Position numbers and translations under genes: made by a program. Shown here one piece after another: positions 17,667 through 29,299 of a DNA stretch of 64,000 nucleotides. Position 1 is the stretch's first letter. Each line of letters begins with the position of its first letter. The notes below the pieces were generated by a model. The model was not told where the DNA came from and did no database searches. It saw nothing but the letters and a program-made list of their open reading frames with translations. Where the stretch lies: NCBI GenBank assembly GCA_036925085.1, contig JAUPFP010000001.1, positions 3,208,001-3,272,000 on the forward strand, written 5' to 3'. This stretch comes from Brachycybe producta. Taxonomy: Eukaryota > Arthropoda > Diplopoda > Playtdesmida > Andrognathidae.

Positions 17667-20600
17667 ATGGAAGCTGATGCGACGACAACGACGGGCGGTA
17701 ATTATGTACTGGAAGATACCGGAATAGATCCATCAGATCCGGAATTTCAACTCGATGATCCGGCAATGGAAACAGTCTCCTTAGAAATTGATGACGAACA
17801 AAACCAAGAAGAAACGTTAACTTTAGACACCGTCAAGTTCGAGATTGAAGCTGAGGTAAATTTCATATCTAGGTGATTTCCGCGGAAAAGTATTTAATAA
17901 TCACAAAAAAAAAACGCACTGATAAGCGATTAAATGGTGGATAGAGTCCCACAAAACGCGGAAACACATTGTTACAAGCCGTTTCGTCGTTTTTTATGCG
18001 TGTTTGTTTTTGTTTCCGCGCTTCTCAGTGCGTTTCCGCATCTAATAAATTGTTTCCGGATAAATAAATGCGTTTCCGCGTTTAACAAATAACATACTCG
18101 CATCTGATGAATGTTTCAGGATGTATTAAATGCATTTCCGCGCCAAATAAAGAATTTTCCGGATAAATAAATGCGTTTCCGCGTTTAACAAATACTTGTC
18201 CGCGCCAGACAAATACTTACTCGCAGCTGATAAATATTTCAGCGCCTATTAAATGCATTTCCGCACCTGATAAATACTTGTTCGTGACTATTAAATACGT
18301 TTCCGCGATTCGTTAATCCATCGCGAGTAATTTCTTATTAATCTTGTTTCTTTCAATTCTTTCACAGAATGCTGGAAGTAATTCCGCACCGAGACCAATC
18401 CAGTCTTTCTTCGACGAACCGGATTTTACGAAGAACGAGTTCGAATCTGATGTTAACCACTCCAGTTTCTTCGATGTGGTTTCTTCGAAACCGTCGGAAG
18501 AACTTCGATCGGCCATGTTGGAAAGTTTCTATGAAGAAAAAGATCCGGTTCTTCGAAACTCCGACAACATTTCGGTGTCGAACGAAGAGGCGCCTCTAAC
18601 GGAACCCGATCGACAGCAAGAGGACAGCAGACAGTCGAAAGAATTGAGTAAATTATTCGCAGATGAAAAACACGGATCCGATGCTGTCGGTAAAGCGTTT
18701 TTCGACTGTTTGGCCGAGTCGATAATCGATAAGGATCAAAGTGTCGTAGATAATCTTCAGTTGTTCGATTCCTCTTCGCGTGCCGATGATCGAGACGGCA
18801 GTTTTCCAGCTTGGATTCCGAAGAATTCGACAAAACAAGTGTTTCAGACTTTGGCGTCGATGCCGCCCGGAACTTATGTTCTGGAAAAAGAGAATCTTAC
18901 GATGCCGGGTGTTATAATGACGGAAGAACTTGTAGGTTTTAGCGCTTAGCTGGTGTTTTTCAGACTGATAAAAGAGATTGTAGGGGTTTTTTTTAAGATA
19001 AGCCGGAAAAAAACATTATTTCAATCATTTATGTGATCGGAAAAAATAATCGTTCTTGAAAAATAAAGGAACTAAAGAATTCGGACAAATATTAAATTGC
19101 AAATCGGAAAATATAAAATTTTAAATCGGAAAAAATAGAAAATCTAAAATCGGAAAAATAGAAATTTAAAATCGGAAAAATCGAAAATATAAAATCGGAA
19201 AAATAGAAAATGTAAAATCGGAAAAATCTAAAATTTGAAATCGGAAAAAAGAAAATGTAAAATCGGAAAAATAGAAAATTTAAAATCGGAAAAATAGAAG
19301 TTTAAAATCGGAAAAATAGAAAATTTGAAATCGGAAAAATCGGAAAATCGGAAAAAAGAAAATTTAAAATCGGAAAAATAGAAAATTTAAAATCGGAAAA
19401 ATAGAAAATGTAAAATCGGAAAAAATAGAAAATTTGAAATAAAAAAAAATAGAAAATTTGAAATTGGAAAAAATAGAAAATTTGAAATCGGAAAAATCGG
19501 AAAAATGAAAATGTAAAATCGGAAAAATAGAAAATTTGAAATCGGAAAAAAATAGAAAATTTGAAATCGGAAAAATCGGAAAAAATATAAAATTTAAAAT
19601 CGGAAAAAAGAGAAAATTTAAAATCGGAAAAAAAATAGAAAATTTAAAGATGAGAAGAAATAAATGGATAATCGTACTTATAATGATATCATTTTTAATG
19701 AATCGAACAGAAAGATCCTATCCGAGACCTAGCGAGACAATATCTCGTAGTGGAATTGGCAGCACAACGTGTTACGTTGACGGCCGACAACGTATCGCAG
19801 GACGAGGAAGGATTAAGCAAACTTATCGTAAGATTTCCATCGGAAAAAGAGCTTGGACGACAAACTACGATTCTACTATTTGTTTTGATTTCTTTCTTTC
19901 GTAGAACGTAGGTTGTTTCCGTGCTGCCGTCAACTTAACGACGAGAATTCTAACAAAACACGGACAAGGTCTGAAAAGATGTGGACACCAATCGAGGAAT
20001 TCTCCGCAATCTCTACAGGTTTGGCTCGTTCGTCTTTCGCTCTTGTTGAAATTACGTCTTTTCAACATGGCCGAAGCCGAAAGCGAACCTTTCGGTGATC
20101 TCGACAGACCCGATCTTTATTACGAGTTCTATCCAGAACTTTACGGATCTCGACAAGGTCTTAAGTTTTAATCGCCGTTAACTTTGAGATTTGCGATTAA
20201 TAAAGCGTTATTTCTGTTAATCTCGTTTTTGAAGGTTCGATGGTTCCGTTCGCTTTTCGTATTCTCTTAACACAAATTCTAACTTGTGTTGGAAAGTTCG
20301 GCGAAGCTTCCGATCGATTATACACGATTCTCAACACAGTGACGAAGGTTTTTTTTTACGAATTTTTTGTCGAATTTATTTGTAAAATGTGCAGAGTTGG
20401 AAACCGTTTTAACATGAAATGGAAAGAAACTTGAATATTTTTTCGCGTTAAACGAATTTTGTGTTAAAATGAAATAATTTTTCTTTTATTCCAGAGAACG
20501 GAACCGAAAATATATTTCGTTTTAATCCAATTTTTCGTGTTAAACGATTACTACTTACAATTTAAAAGACGTAAAATACTTTCTTGTAATTATTTCGCCA

Positions 20601-23181
20601 TTAGATCGTAGAGAACTTGGAGAAGGGACAAACGGAGAACGGAAATGTCGACTTTCGATCGCAAACGGCACGTCAACTATCGTTAGATCTATGGAAAAAG
20701 CGTGAAGTTAAAGTCTTATACACGATAACGAACTGTCTCGTTGCTCAGAATGTCAGTTTTCAAACGTCGCTTCTAAGAACGTGTATCAAAAGAAAGATAA
20801 TCGAGATCTTGCGTTTTATTTTATAGGATTTCTATTCGGCATATTCGTTACTCGATACGATTCTAGAAAAGATGCCGACGAACAAAGCGAACATTCGATC
20901 GGCGCAAGGACACATTTTACTTCAACTTGGCGACATAAAATTAGCTCAGACTTCGTTCGCGTTAGCGGCAGCCGCACGAGGTGAAACCGTTAAAGAGAAA
21001 GTGGCATCTCTTTTAGACAAGTGAGAAATTGACGGCAACGAAACAGTTTTGCCGAACGAACGAACACGTAACATAATTGTATCTCTTTTTTTAATCCCCG
21101 TTTGGAAACGAAGAGCTTTGATGTGTATCTCTCATAACGTCTTCGATGATGCGTTTACTTTCTTAAAAGAGGCACAGACATTGGATGAAAACAATCCGAC
21201 CGTAAGTTTCGTATTCGTACGAGAATCGAAGCTTTTAATGGTTCGTAACGAGAAATTATTGCCGATTTTACTGCCGAGAAAATCGTTATTACCGTATTTG
21301 TTATTAGAAAAGATGGGAAGATGTTTCTCGAAATGTGAAATAAGTTTCTAAAAACTAAACAGCTCTGTAGAAATGAATGGAATTTTATAAGAAACTAGAA
21401 AACACATCGGTAAACATAACCCTAAAAGGAAATTCCCGCGTACCTTCTAGTTTTTAAATAGTAAATTAAAAATGGAGCTCCTCAATGTCACCATTCACTT
21501 AATGTAAGATAAAAACATGAAATATTTCTTAAAAACTAAACAGTTTTGTAGAAATGAATGAGATTTTCTAAGAAACTAGAAAACACAACTGTAAATATAA
21601 ACCTGAAAGGAAATTCCTGTGTACCTTCTAGTTTTTAATAAATTAAAAATGGAGCTTCGCAATGTCACCATTCACTTAATGTAAGAAAGAAAAAACATGA
21701 AATATTTTCTAGAAACTAAACAGCTCTGTAGAAATGATTGAAATTTTATAAGAAACTAGAATACACATCTATAAACAGAAGCCTAAGAGGAAATTATTGT
21801 GTACCTTCTAGTTTTTAAATAGTAAATTACAAATCGAGTTCCTCAACCTCCCCTCTTCACTTAACGTGATAAGATGAAAACACGAAATATTTTCTAAAAA
21901 CTAAAGAGCTTTGTAGAAATGAATGAAATTTTAAATAAAATTTTCGTGTACCTTCTAGTTTTTAAATAGAATATTAAAACCGAGCATCTCCGTGCACTTT
22001 ATGGGAATATTGAAAAACAAAATATTTTACAAAAACTAAACAGCTCAGTAGAAGTAACTGAAATTTCAAAAGAAAAACTAGAAAACATATTTTCTTATGT
22101 ACCTTCTAGTTTTTAAAGAAAGAAAGGAAAAATCAAAAGTTTCCATACGAAAATCGAAATATTTTATAAAAACTAGGGATGGGACATTCGAATCCGGCGA
22201 ATCTTGAAAAATATCTGAGATACGAAAACTCTCGAATCTTCGCGCTTTTTTTCTCGTCTTTTTCGATTCTTTCGAATCTTAACCTAAAAAAAACTGTTAA
22301 AACTTTGTTAAAATTCGTTTTAATTCCATTGACGTCCAATAGAAGCGTTGACTAACAAAAAAAAAAACCGGCGACTGTTGCAATTTCGGTTGCAATTCCG
22401 GATCACGAATGGATCACCTTATGACGACCCTGAGTGCTACACTTTTTTCAATTTATTATTAATAATTTAATATTTAATATTATTTCATTTATTTGTATCT
22501 TCTTAATGAATAATATAAAGGATTTCAGAGTTTCGAGATTCTGGAGCCCCGAGATCTTTTTAGGATTCGGATTCGGAATCGAAAAAATTTAGGATTCGTC
22601 CCACCTCTTAATAAAAACTAAAGAAAACTAGAAAACCTATTTGCAAAGCAGAACCCTAGAAGAAAATTCTTGAGGATCTCTGTTTCATATTCTTTTTTAA
22701 TTAAAAATTAGGTTTTTAATTTAAGCAAAAATATTAAACCGAGATCCTCAACTTCACATACTAAGACTTAACAATTATGCCATATCATGGCCTAGTGACG
22801 TCAAAATGACGTTGTACCACACTGTGGCGTTATTTTGACGTCATTCTCGTATTTGCAGTAAGTGTCGGCCGTTAACGTAATTTAGTTAACGTGACCATCA
22901 TGCTATTTTTTCTTGTTCAACCTTTTCAGGTGATTAACAATATGGCAGTCTGTCTATTGTACATGGGTAAACTTCAAGACAGTTTTCGATTGTTGGAAGG
23001 CGCAATCGCTAAAAATCCCAAGACGTTTCTACACGAATGTGTTCTCGTCAACATATGCACTCTTTACGATCTGGAGTCGTCTCGAAGTTTACAGAAGAAG
23101 AGCGGCATGCTAGAAGTTGTATGCCGTAATGCCGGCGACGGATTCAATGTCTTTTGCCTCAAACTTCAGAGTATTGCTTAA
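17667..23181 (+). CDS. TRAPPC12: TRAPPC12 (trafficking protein particle complex subunit 12; TTC15)
   Basis: Nine coding exons: 17667-17855, 18368-18931, 19711-19827, 19905-20157, 20235-20347, 20605-20751, 20827-21020, 21114-21201 and 22930-23181. All have GT-AG ends, phases agree throughout, and the sum is 1,917 nt (638 aa). Exons 1-2 encode an acidic, low-complexity N-terminus, as in the family. From exon 3 the sequence follows TRAPPC12, for example WLVRLSLLLKLRLF, PFGDLDRPDLYYEFYPELY, GSMVPFAFRIL, and in the last exon NNMAVCLLYMGKLQDS and LYDLESSRSLQKK. TPR helices lie in exon 7 (about residues 462-526) and at the start of exon 9 (about 557-590). The protein is a subunit of the metazoan TRAPPIII complex in ER-Golgi and autophagy traffic. 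It is shorter than human TRAPPC12 (about 735 aa), mostly in the N-terminus. Exon 8's acceptor (ACGAAG at 21113) is the weakest boundary. The first ATG is assumed and 5' UTR exons are unknown. Confidence 0.9.
17890..18310. repeat. TTTCCGCG-rich degenerate repeat in TRAPPC12 intron 1
   Basis: About ten short units of the type AATAAATGCGTTTCCGCGTT with variants (TGCATTTCCGCGCC, AAATACTTACTCGCAGC) spaced roughly 30-40 bp apart fill most of intron 1 (17856-18367). Its CpG density is much higher than that of the surrounding DNA. No coding sign. Confidence 0.6.
19060..19650. repeat. AAATCGGAAAAATAGAAAATTT minisatellite in TRAPPC12 intron 2
   Basis: More than 20 imperfect copies of a unit of about 20 bp, AAATCGGAAAAATAGAAAAT with small changes, fill intron 2 (18932-19710). 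Reading through it gives a spurious Lys/Ile/Phe-rich frame that runs into exon 3 but is not part of the gene. Confidence 0.85.
21335..22135. repeat. tandem ~180-bp repeat in TRAPPC12 intron 8
   Basis: Five units start near 21341, 21523, 21705, 21890 and 22022. Each has AAAACTAAACAGCTCTGTAG, AATGAATGGAATTTTATAAG, AAGAAACTAGAAAACACAT, TACCTTCTAGTTTTTAAATA and, in most, CCATTCACTTAATGTAAG. The two ACTAGAA-type blocks face each other inside each unit. This looks like a local relative of the ACTAGAAGGGTAGC family seen across the window. Confidence 0.75.
22174..22610. mobile_element. hAT-like non-autonomous element in TRAPPC12 intron 8
   Basis: A perfect 8-bp target duplication ATAAAAAC (22166-22173, 22611-22618) flanks a 437-bp element. 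It starts TAGGGATGGGACATTCGAATCC and ends GGATTCGTCCCACCTCTTA, imperfect inverted ends. The interior contains GATTCGGATTCGGAATCG and no transposase. Octamer duplication plus a TAGGG end suggest hAT. It is a different family from the TAGGGCTCGG MITEs. Confidence 0.8.
22796..22843. other. short CRE-ended hairpin in TRAPPC12 intron 8
   Basis: TGACGTCA at 22796-22803 and again at 22836-22843 enclose TGACGTTGTACCACACTGTGGCG. The flanking AGTGACGTCAAAAT and ATTTTGACGTCATT make an imperfect hairpin just ahead of the last exon. It may be a remnant of a mobile element or a pair of CREB/ATF sites. Confidence 0.4.
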
Positions 23182-23528
23182 TTTATCAAGGTAATTTTAA
23201 CTTCGTTACGGTAACTATCAATTATGGTGTTTTAATTCGAACTGTTTTGAATTTAATCCTGACCTGATACCATTTCTTTGTGAATCGCGATATTAGACGA
23301 TCCGAGATGTGGACCTTCGAAGCTTATTAAAGAATTAAGAGCTAGAACTGATGCATATATATATATTTTGTGGTCGTTCTTTCCAAATGTATTCGTAGTG
23401 TGGAATTTCTTTCTCCGCGGATAGTTCCGCTTTACGACGAATTCAATTTGACTGAACTCTGCCTAAATAGCAACCATTTACGATCGAGAGTTAATGTCAT
23501 GATCTCATTTCTCTCAAGTAAAGTCGTG
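23182..23528. other. TRAPPC12 3' flank
   Basis: Sequence after the TAA at 23179-23181 shows no further exon. It should hold the 3' UTR. The nearest clear AATAAA is at 23626-23631, inside a probable foldback element, so the polyadenylation site is uncertain. Confidence 0.4.
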
Positions 23529-23844
23529 TATTCACCAAAAGAGCGTGGAGCGAGCATTTTCTGACTCGATAATCGTCTGGTAAGTACCGATTAGCGAGCG
23601 AGCAAACATTCGCTCGGTCGTGTTCAATAAAGATCGGGTGGCTGGCGGTACGTCAAAGAAAAGACTTGTATTGACGGTGATTATATTGTATTGTTTAAAT
23701 GCTTGTGCAGATAAAAGAGTGCTCGCTATAAACGATGGATCAACTGCGAACAAGAACATGTTCGCTCCGGTATAGACGCAACACGAGCAAACATTGGCGC
23801 CTTGCTTTCTCATGCTCGCTTTTTTTTTTTTTTTTGGTGAGTAC
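23529..23844. mobile_element. probable foldback element with GTATTCACCAAAAGAGCG ends
   Basis: GTATTCACCAAAAGAGCG at the left and CGCT(T)n GGTGAGTAC at the right are inverted. Next inside are GCGAGCATTTTC and CATGCTCGC, and inner GCGAGCAAACATTCGCTCG blocks. No target duplication was found, so the ends are approximate. Confidence 0.45.
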
Positions 23845-25747
23845 CCGGCTTTATGTGCAATTAAAAAGCATTGATGGAAACGTTTCTTGCGAATTAAAAA
23901 TTTGCTACTTGATGTCGTTTTAAGCAAATTACAACCAATAAAAAAAAATTCTCGGTTAATTAAATTAGTCCGAACTCGACTCGTGTTGGATCTTTTTTAA
24001 CGGAACAAACTTTATTCTCATTGAGGGAGATAAACGAAGGTGCAGAGAACATTTTTTTCGTAATTTTTTTATTAAATCATTTTCGATTTATTTTTTCGAA
24101 TAACGAAAATGCGACTATTTTTTCCATTAGACATAAATTTCTAACAATTAAAATAGGTTAAACTCCATTAATGCCAACATTTTTAAATTCCAGAATCACA
24201 TTCATAAATTAGGTTTGTTCCTATATCAAGGTGCAAGGGGAGTATTTTTATGACGATATCTTTTAAAATAAACTTTTTATGCAATTTTTTTTTTTAATGA
24301 TTTTTATGTTTTTTAATAAAAAAAAATCAACTTTGATCATTTTCACAAACTGCCATAAAAAGGTTTATTTTAAAGGATTATTCACTGTGGAATTTGTCTT
24401 TTCAACCGGCATTTTACTCTTCTAGTTTTAAATTCAAACAAATCTTGAAATTCTCTCTTTCGCGTAAGTCGATTCAATTTCGAACTGGACTTAACAATCG
24501 TTTTGCTGCTGCATCTCCAGTGGACGCCACTTAGCTTCTTTTGTCCTTCCTTAAGAGTGGGGTAAATGGTGTCAATGGTTCGATCGATACTGACCATTAA
24601 CTATAATAATGTATCTGAAACCTCGCATTCTGTTCAATATTATATGATATTCATAACAAAATGTCATTTTTTTACACTCTGGTCCAACTTGAAGTGAAGA
24701 AAATAGAAATCGAGACTTTGAAATCGTCAAATAGTTTTATTTGAACGTTCTAGTTTTTTTTTAAAAAAAAAAACACTTAAAATTTCTTTTTCAGATATTT
24801 TTTTTTTATCAAAAGGTGATTTTTCGAACTCTTTGGTTATTTTTTGAGTTTCAGAAGAAGAACTTCAAAGAGAAAATGGTTACTGTTTTAGAAACTAGAA
24901 GGGTAGCTGAGTAGCTCTCTATCACTTAAGGACGTTTTTTCATGTTTTTGATATCTTTCAAAATAAACTTTTTAAGAGACAAAAATTAAAAAAAAATCGT
25001 CTGCTTAAAGTTGGGTCATTTTTAAACTGTCAAACATAAAGAGCTTATTTAAAAAAAAAGGTAGCAACATGAAAATATTCTAATCTGAGTAATGGAGTTA
25101 CCCTTCTAGTTTATAAAACACTTTCTAGTTTCTCTTAATTATGCTTCTGAAATACAGAATGAACAAGAGTTCGAAGAGAGGTTTTTTTTTCATTTGAAAA
25201 TGCAGAATATAAGCAAGAATTATTATTTCTATTTGTTCCTTTTTTAATTTGCATATTTTGCAAATGGCTGCTTTTTAAAACGTTTTTTTAAACAAATCTT
25301 ATTTAGGAGGGTTTTTTTTTTAACGGCCATTTTTGAATACATTTTTTTGTATGAATTTTAACACATTTCTCTGTATGGAAATGTAAGATTTGGTGGTGGG
25401 GTGGGGGGGAGGAGGAGATATATCAAATTATAAAACCTGTCATATATTTGTATTAAAATGAGATTTAAGACTTAATCTGATATGCAAACAAGAAGATTTC
25501 TATCTTTAAATGAAACCTATGGGCAGGTGATGATCATTATGATGATAACAACCTCTCATAATAGAAATAAATGAAAAAAAAATTTGGGGATGGGTTTTAA
25601 ATATTATACCGAGGGTAAAAGGGGCCTTCTAATCCGGGTTTATTCTATTTGGATCCATTTTTCTCCTCATTGAACCCAGTGTTTTTTTTAAATAGGTCTT
25701 GGAAAGGGAGGCACAAAAATAGCCATTTGTACATTTAAAAAAGGTTA
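23845..25747. repeat. intergenic DNA with ACTAGAAG-core units
   Basis: Core copies: ATTTTACTCTTCTAGTTT near 24413, TTAGAAACTAGAAGGGTAGC near 24890 and TTACCCTTCTAGTTTATAAA near 25095. The last two form an inverted pair whose arms extend through CTTTCAAAATAAACTTTTTA. The remainder is A/T-rich without coding signs; a GGGTGGGGTGGGGGGGAGG run lies near 25397. Confidence 0.6.
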
Positions 25748-26514
25748 CATCACAAAATTATTTCGAAAAATCTCCACAAAGAGCGCTAGCATCATTTTTC
25801 TTTTCAGCCCATAGACCCAATGTTAAAGAAAAAATGTTAATTTTTCGCGGCAATATGTTTATTTTTCATATTTAAAGTTGTCCAATTTTTGTGGTTCAAA
25901 GTGCAATGTGCACCTTAAATATATGCTGATCGAGTGATAGAATGACAAAAAATTGGTAAGTGTTTTTCTATTTTTTAAAACTATTTCAAAATCGCGAATT
26001 TCTAACTCTTATGTTAAATTCCATTGAGTATGAGCTCGTAAGCAATAAAACATCCATTAAAATGCTCGTAAAAATACCTAAAAATAATTTTAAAATACCA
26101 GAAAAACATCAGCACGTGCACCAATGTGTTGGCTTCACTGTGGTTTAATTGTGGTTTTTTAAATTATTTTTACGAACATTTCTAATGGATGTTTTTTTCT
26201 TTAATGAGCACATACTCAATGGAGTTTAACCATAAGAGTTAGAAATTCGCGATTTTGAAATATTTTTAAAAATAGAAAAACACTTACCATTTTTTTGTCA
26301 TTCTATCACTAGATCAGCCTATATTTAAGGTGCACATTGCACTTTGAACCATCAAAATTGGACAACTTTAAATATGAAAAATAAACATATTGCCGCCGCG
26401 AACTGTGTGTATTTTAAAAAATTAACGTTTCTTCTTTAACATTGGGTCTTTGAGCTGAATAGAAAAACGATGCTAGCGCTCTTTGCGGAGATATTTCGAA
26501 GTAATTTTGTGATG
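25748..26514. mobile_element. 767-bp foldback element flanked by TA
   Basis: Two arms of about 350 bp face each other. The outer ends are CATCACAAAATTATTTCGAA and TTCGAAGTAATTTTGTGATG; next come AAAGAGCGCTAGCATC / GATGCTAGCGCTCTTT, CAAAGTGCAATGTGCACCTT / AAGGTGCACATTGCACTTTG, and ATCGCGAATTTCTAACTCTTATG and its complement. I judge the arms near 90% alike by eye. A non-palindromic centre lies around 26090-26160. TA occurs just outside both ends (25746-25747, 26515-26516), as a Tc1/mariner-type insertion would leave. No transposase frame. Confidence 0.75.
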
Positions 26515-27725
26515 TATAGCTAAAAAGACAAAACAAAATACTGGATTTCAATAGGGATAGGTTTACATTTGGCAAAACACAAGACCCCATTTTGAAATTT
26601 TACACAATATTTCTGTTGTTACCTAGAAACCCAACTTTAAACAATTAGTGAGAAATGATAAATTGTTTCTTTTTTTTTTTCAAACTGTCACAAAACGATC
26701 ACATTCCAAATTAATGATCTTTATTTAGAAAAAAAGGTGAAACCATATTTTCCACACCTTAATGAAAATGGATTCCAATTCTTGACCTCTTTAAACATTT
26801 GTAATTAGAACAGGAAGTGTTTCAAGTGGATCTACTACTTCATTTGAAAAAGCCTACTTAGCCTACTGTAGGAATGGTAGGACTTTTGTAGGAATGGTAG
26901 GACTTTGGTAGGAAGATGTGAAATTTCACTAAAACAATAAAAAAAATGATGCATTACCCATATTGCATCATAATCCATTCTTCAAACTTCAGTAAGGGCC
27001 ACCTTCCCATGGACTACTTTTGTGTTGCCACACAAAGTGGTTGTTGCAGCTGCTTACTTCACATGGACCACCACTATTGAAATCTGTGGCCTGATGTCAA
27101 GTGTTGTGCCACTGGTATGACCTTCTTGATCATCAGTGGTTGCTACCTTTTGTGGTAGGACTCAACCACTCATAGCCACTTTGATGCCGAAAACAAGTGG
27201 TTGTTGTGGGCTTTGGTTAAAACGACCATAGTATGTGGCGCCACAAAGTGGTCCTTGTGAAGCAGCCCTCAGTTTGTGTGTGTAATTCTTTAAGTGCCCC
27301 TTAACCTTTAGGAATTTGTTGAACATTGTAATATAATATGGCCCTCCAACCCTCAAATAAATCCTCCTCAAGGGAGAAAACCAACCACGTGATCCGGGAT
27401 TAAGTTGATCTGGGTGTTTGTAGAAATTATTACGGTCATGGTGGCAAATCATAACATAAATATGAATAGAGAGAAGGAGAGAGAGAGTGGTTATTGTGGG
27501 CCATTTGCATACATGGTGGTCTATTTTTTTCACCCTCCTTTACACGAGTAAAGCACAGATGCCTCTTCTAGACTAGAATAGACAAATTTAAATCCTATTT
27601 GAATTTTAAGAAAAAAAAATTCGTTATGCAATATTTAACTTAAGTTTGCTATTTTATTAACCTATTTACAATTTGAAAATCAAACAATAAATCAGAGTTT
27701 ATTACAAACATTTCTCAGCAACAGC
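26515..27725. mobile_element. degenerate MITE (about 26996-27270) in otherwise empty DNA
   Basis: GGGCCACCTTCCCATGGAC at the left roughly complements the right end GTCCTTGTGAAGCAGCCCT. Inside are repeated CACAAAGTGG and CCACTTT blocks. A related element lies in a single-minded intron at 34551-34777. The rest of the stretch shows no gene; short duplicated TAGGAATGGTAGGACTTT units lie at 26870-26910. Confidence 0.4.
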
Positions 27726-28355
27726 AGAGAGAGAGCGGATTTTTATGCAGTAAAAACATGCATGTAAATATTATGAACAGCTGATATTCGAACTTTGTGG
27801 TTATTTTTTTTTGGCGTTTTCAGAAGAGGTATACACTAAGGAGAAATTGAAAGTTTTTAAAAACTAGAAGAACTGAATCATTAAGTAGCATTTTAATTAT
27901 TGTTAATATATTTCAAAATAAACTTTTCATGGACAAAAATTAATAAAGTGTCTTCTGTGTAAAAGTTGGGTCATTTTCAAACTTGACATAAAAAAAGCTT
28001 ATGTTAAAAAAAAAATCAATATTCTGTCTTTCAAGAGTAAAATCTAAAGAAACTAGAAAGTGTTTTACAAACTAGAAGCGGTAGCCGAATCACTTCAGGA
28101 TATTTTTCATGTTGATATCTTTCAAAATTTACTTTTTAAAGACAACAATTAAAAAAAAATATCTTCTACTTCAATAAAGTTGGTTCATTTTGGAACTCAC
28201 ATAACCCTTCTAGTTTCTAAAACACTTTCAAGTTAGTTAAAATACTATAAATGTACATTCACATGCAAAACAGGGCTAAATATGCATTATATTTTTAAAT
28301 ATTTCGCATTTATGCAAAAAAAGGTATGCAATTAGATGTAAATCCGCTCTCTTAA
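27726..28355. mobile_element. foldback element with AGAGAGAGCGGATTT ends and ACTAGAAG units inside
   Basis: Left end AGAGAGAGCGGATTTTTATGC and right end TAGATGTAAATCCGCTCTCT are inverted, and CATGCATGTAAATATT / AAATATTTCGCATTTATGCA follow inward. The interior is made of ACTAGAAG-core units (near 27860, 28045-28085 and, complementary, 28200). It is one of several elements that share this core but not their outer arms. Confidence 0.55.
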
Positions 28356-29299
28356 TTATCAGAATCCCGGCTTGAAGGAAATTGGGCAATGGATTCTGTA
28401 GTTTAGGTTTATGTGTTCTTTTTGAAAAATGCCTGATGGCCAGGTGCAATGTCTTAACCTGACAATGATAGCCTAATGGGGCATCTATTTGGTATAATGT
28501 CGTCGTGTCAGAACATCTTTCTAGTGGATTTGTAAAAATTATATATCTTAAATGATGCGCAGCTCTCCTCCTCTGAACGGGTTACTTTGATGGGGTTTAT
28601 TTTTCTCTCTCTCCTTTCCCTTCACTTTTTCGTTGGCTCATCCCGTGCACGTGCAAAATCGTATCTTATGTATTACAACAATAGGACAGATGAGAGAGAC
28701 CCTTCTAGCTTATAATAAAAAAGAGAAAAGACAATGGAAGGAGAGAGAGAGCGAGAGATATCTTGAAAGCTTTCTAGCTTCTTTCTTCATGAAGCAGTTC
28801 GCTTTATTGAAGGAGCACGGAATCCAGCTCGGATCCACTTTTGAAATCTCTTGCTGGGGGGGGGGGGGGGTGGAGGGTGTTGGTGGCCCTATAACTTGTG
28901 ACATATTGAAGAAGACGTGACATTGCACCTCTTCATTGTCATCAAATTCAATAATCTATTAAAATCGTTTTGCAATCCGATGAACGTGCAAACGCATCAT
29001 TTTCAAAACAAAATTTTCCTCGAGGATTTTACAGTATCTACAAATAGGCCTAAATGTCATTCATAGGTCGCCATTTTGTTTTATCAAAGGTCCCATCACA
29101 TTAAGACTAAGAGTTAGAAAACAAATTTAGACAAAGTCAGGAATTCAAAAATGACATTTTAGGTGGTTTTAACTGGGAACTTTTGTTGTTCTGCCTTTCA
29201 GGTACAAATTTAAGAGAAACGTACTTGAAAGGATTTTTAGAAACTAGAAGGGTACTTTAATCACTTAATGATATTTTCATGTTGATATCTTTTAAAATA
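28356..29299. other. intergenic DNA, poly(G) tract and one ACTAGAAG half unit
   Basis: No gene is seen. A 14-base G run is at 28857-28870. A half unit AAACTAGAAGGGTACTTTAA with TCATGTTGATATCTTTTAAAATAA ends abruptly at 29299, where a piece of another foldback element begins. Confidence 0.5.

Noticed and set aside
19060..19650. Regularly spaced short repeats resembling a CRISPR array
   Set aside because: Units are contiguous, without unique spacers, in the intron of an animal gene. This is a minisatellite. The same holds for 37630-38245.
19536..19904. 122-codon frame running from the minisatellite into TRAPPC12 exon 3
   Set aside because: The frame in the exon part does not match TRAPPC12, whereas the other frame with a CAG acceptor at 19710 does.
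25960..26148. 62-codon frame in the 767-bp hairpin
   Set aside because: It falls on one arm and centre of the foldback element and shows no family resemblance or codon bias.
27162..27533. 123-codon minus-strand frame
   Set aside because: It covers a degenerate MITE and A/T-rich flank, has no recognised motif and lacks flanking exon signals.
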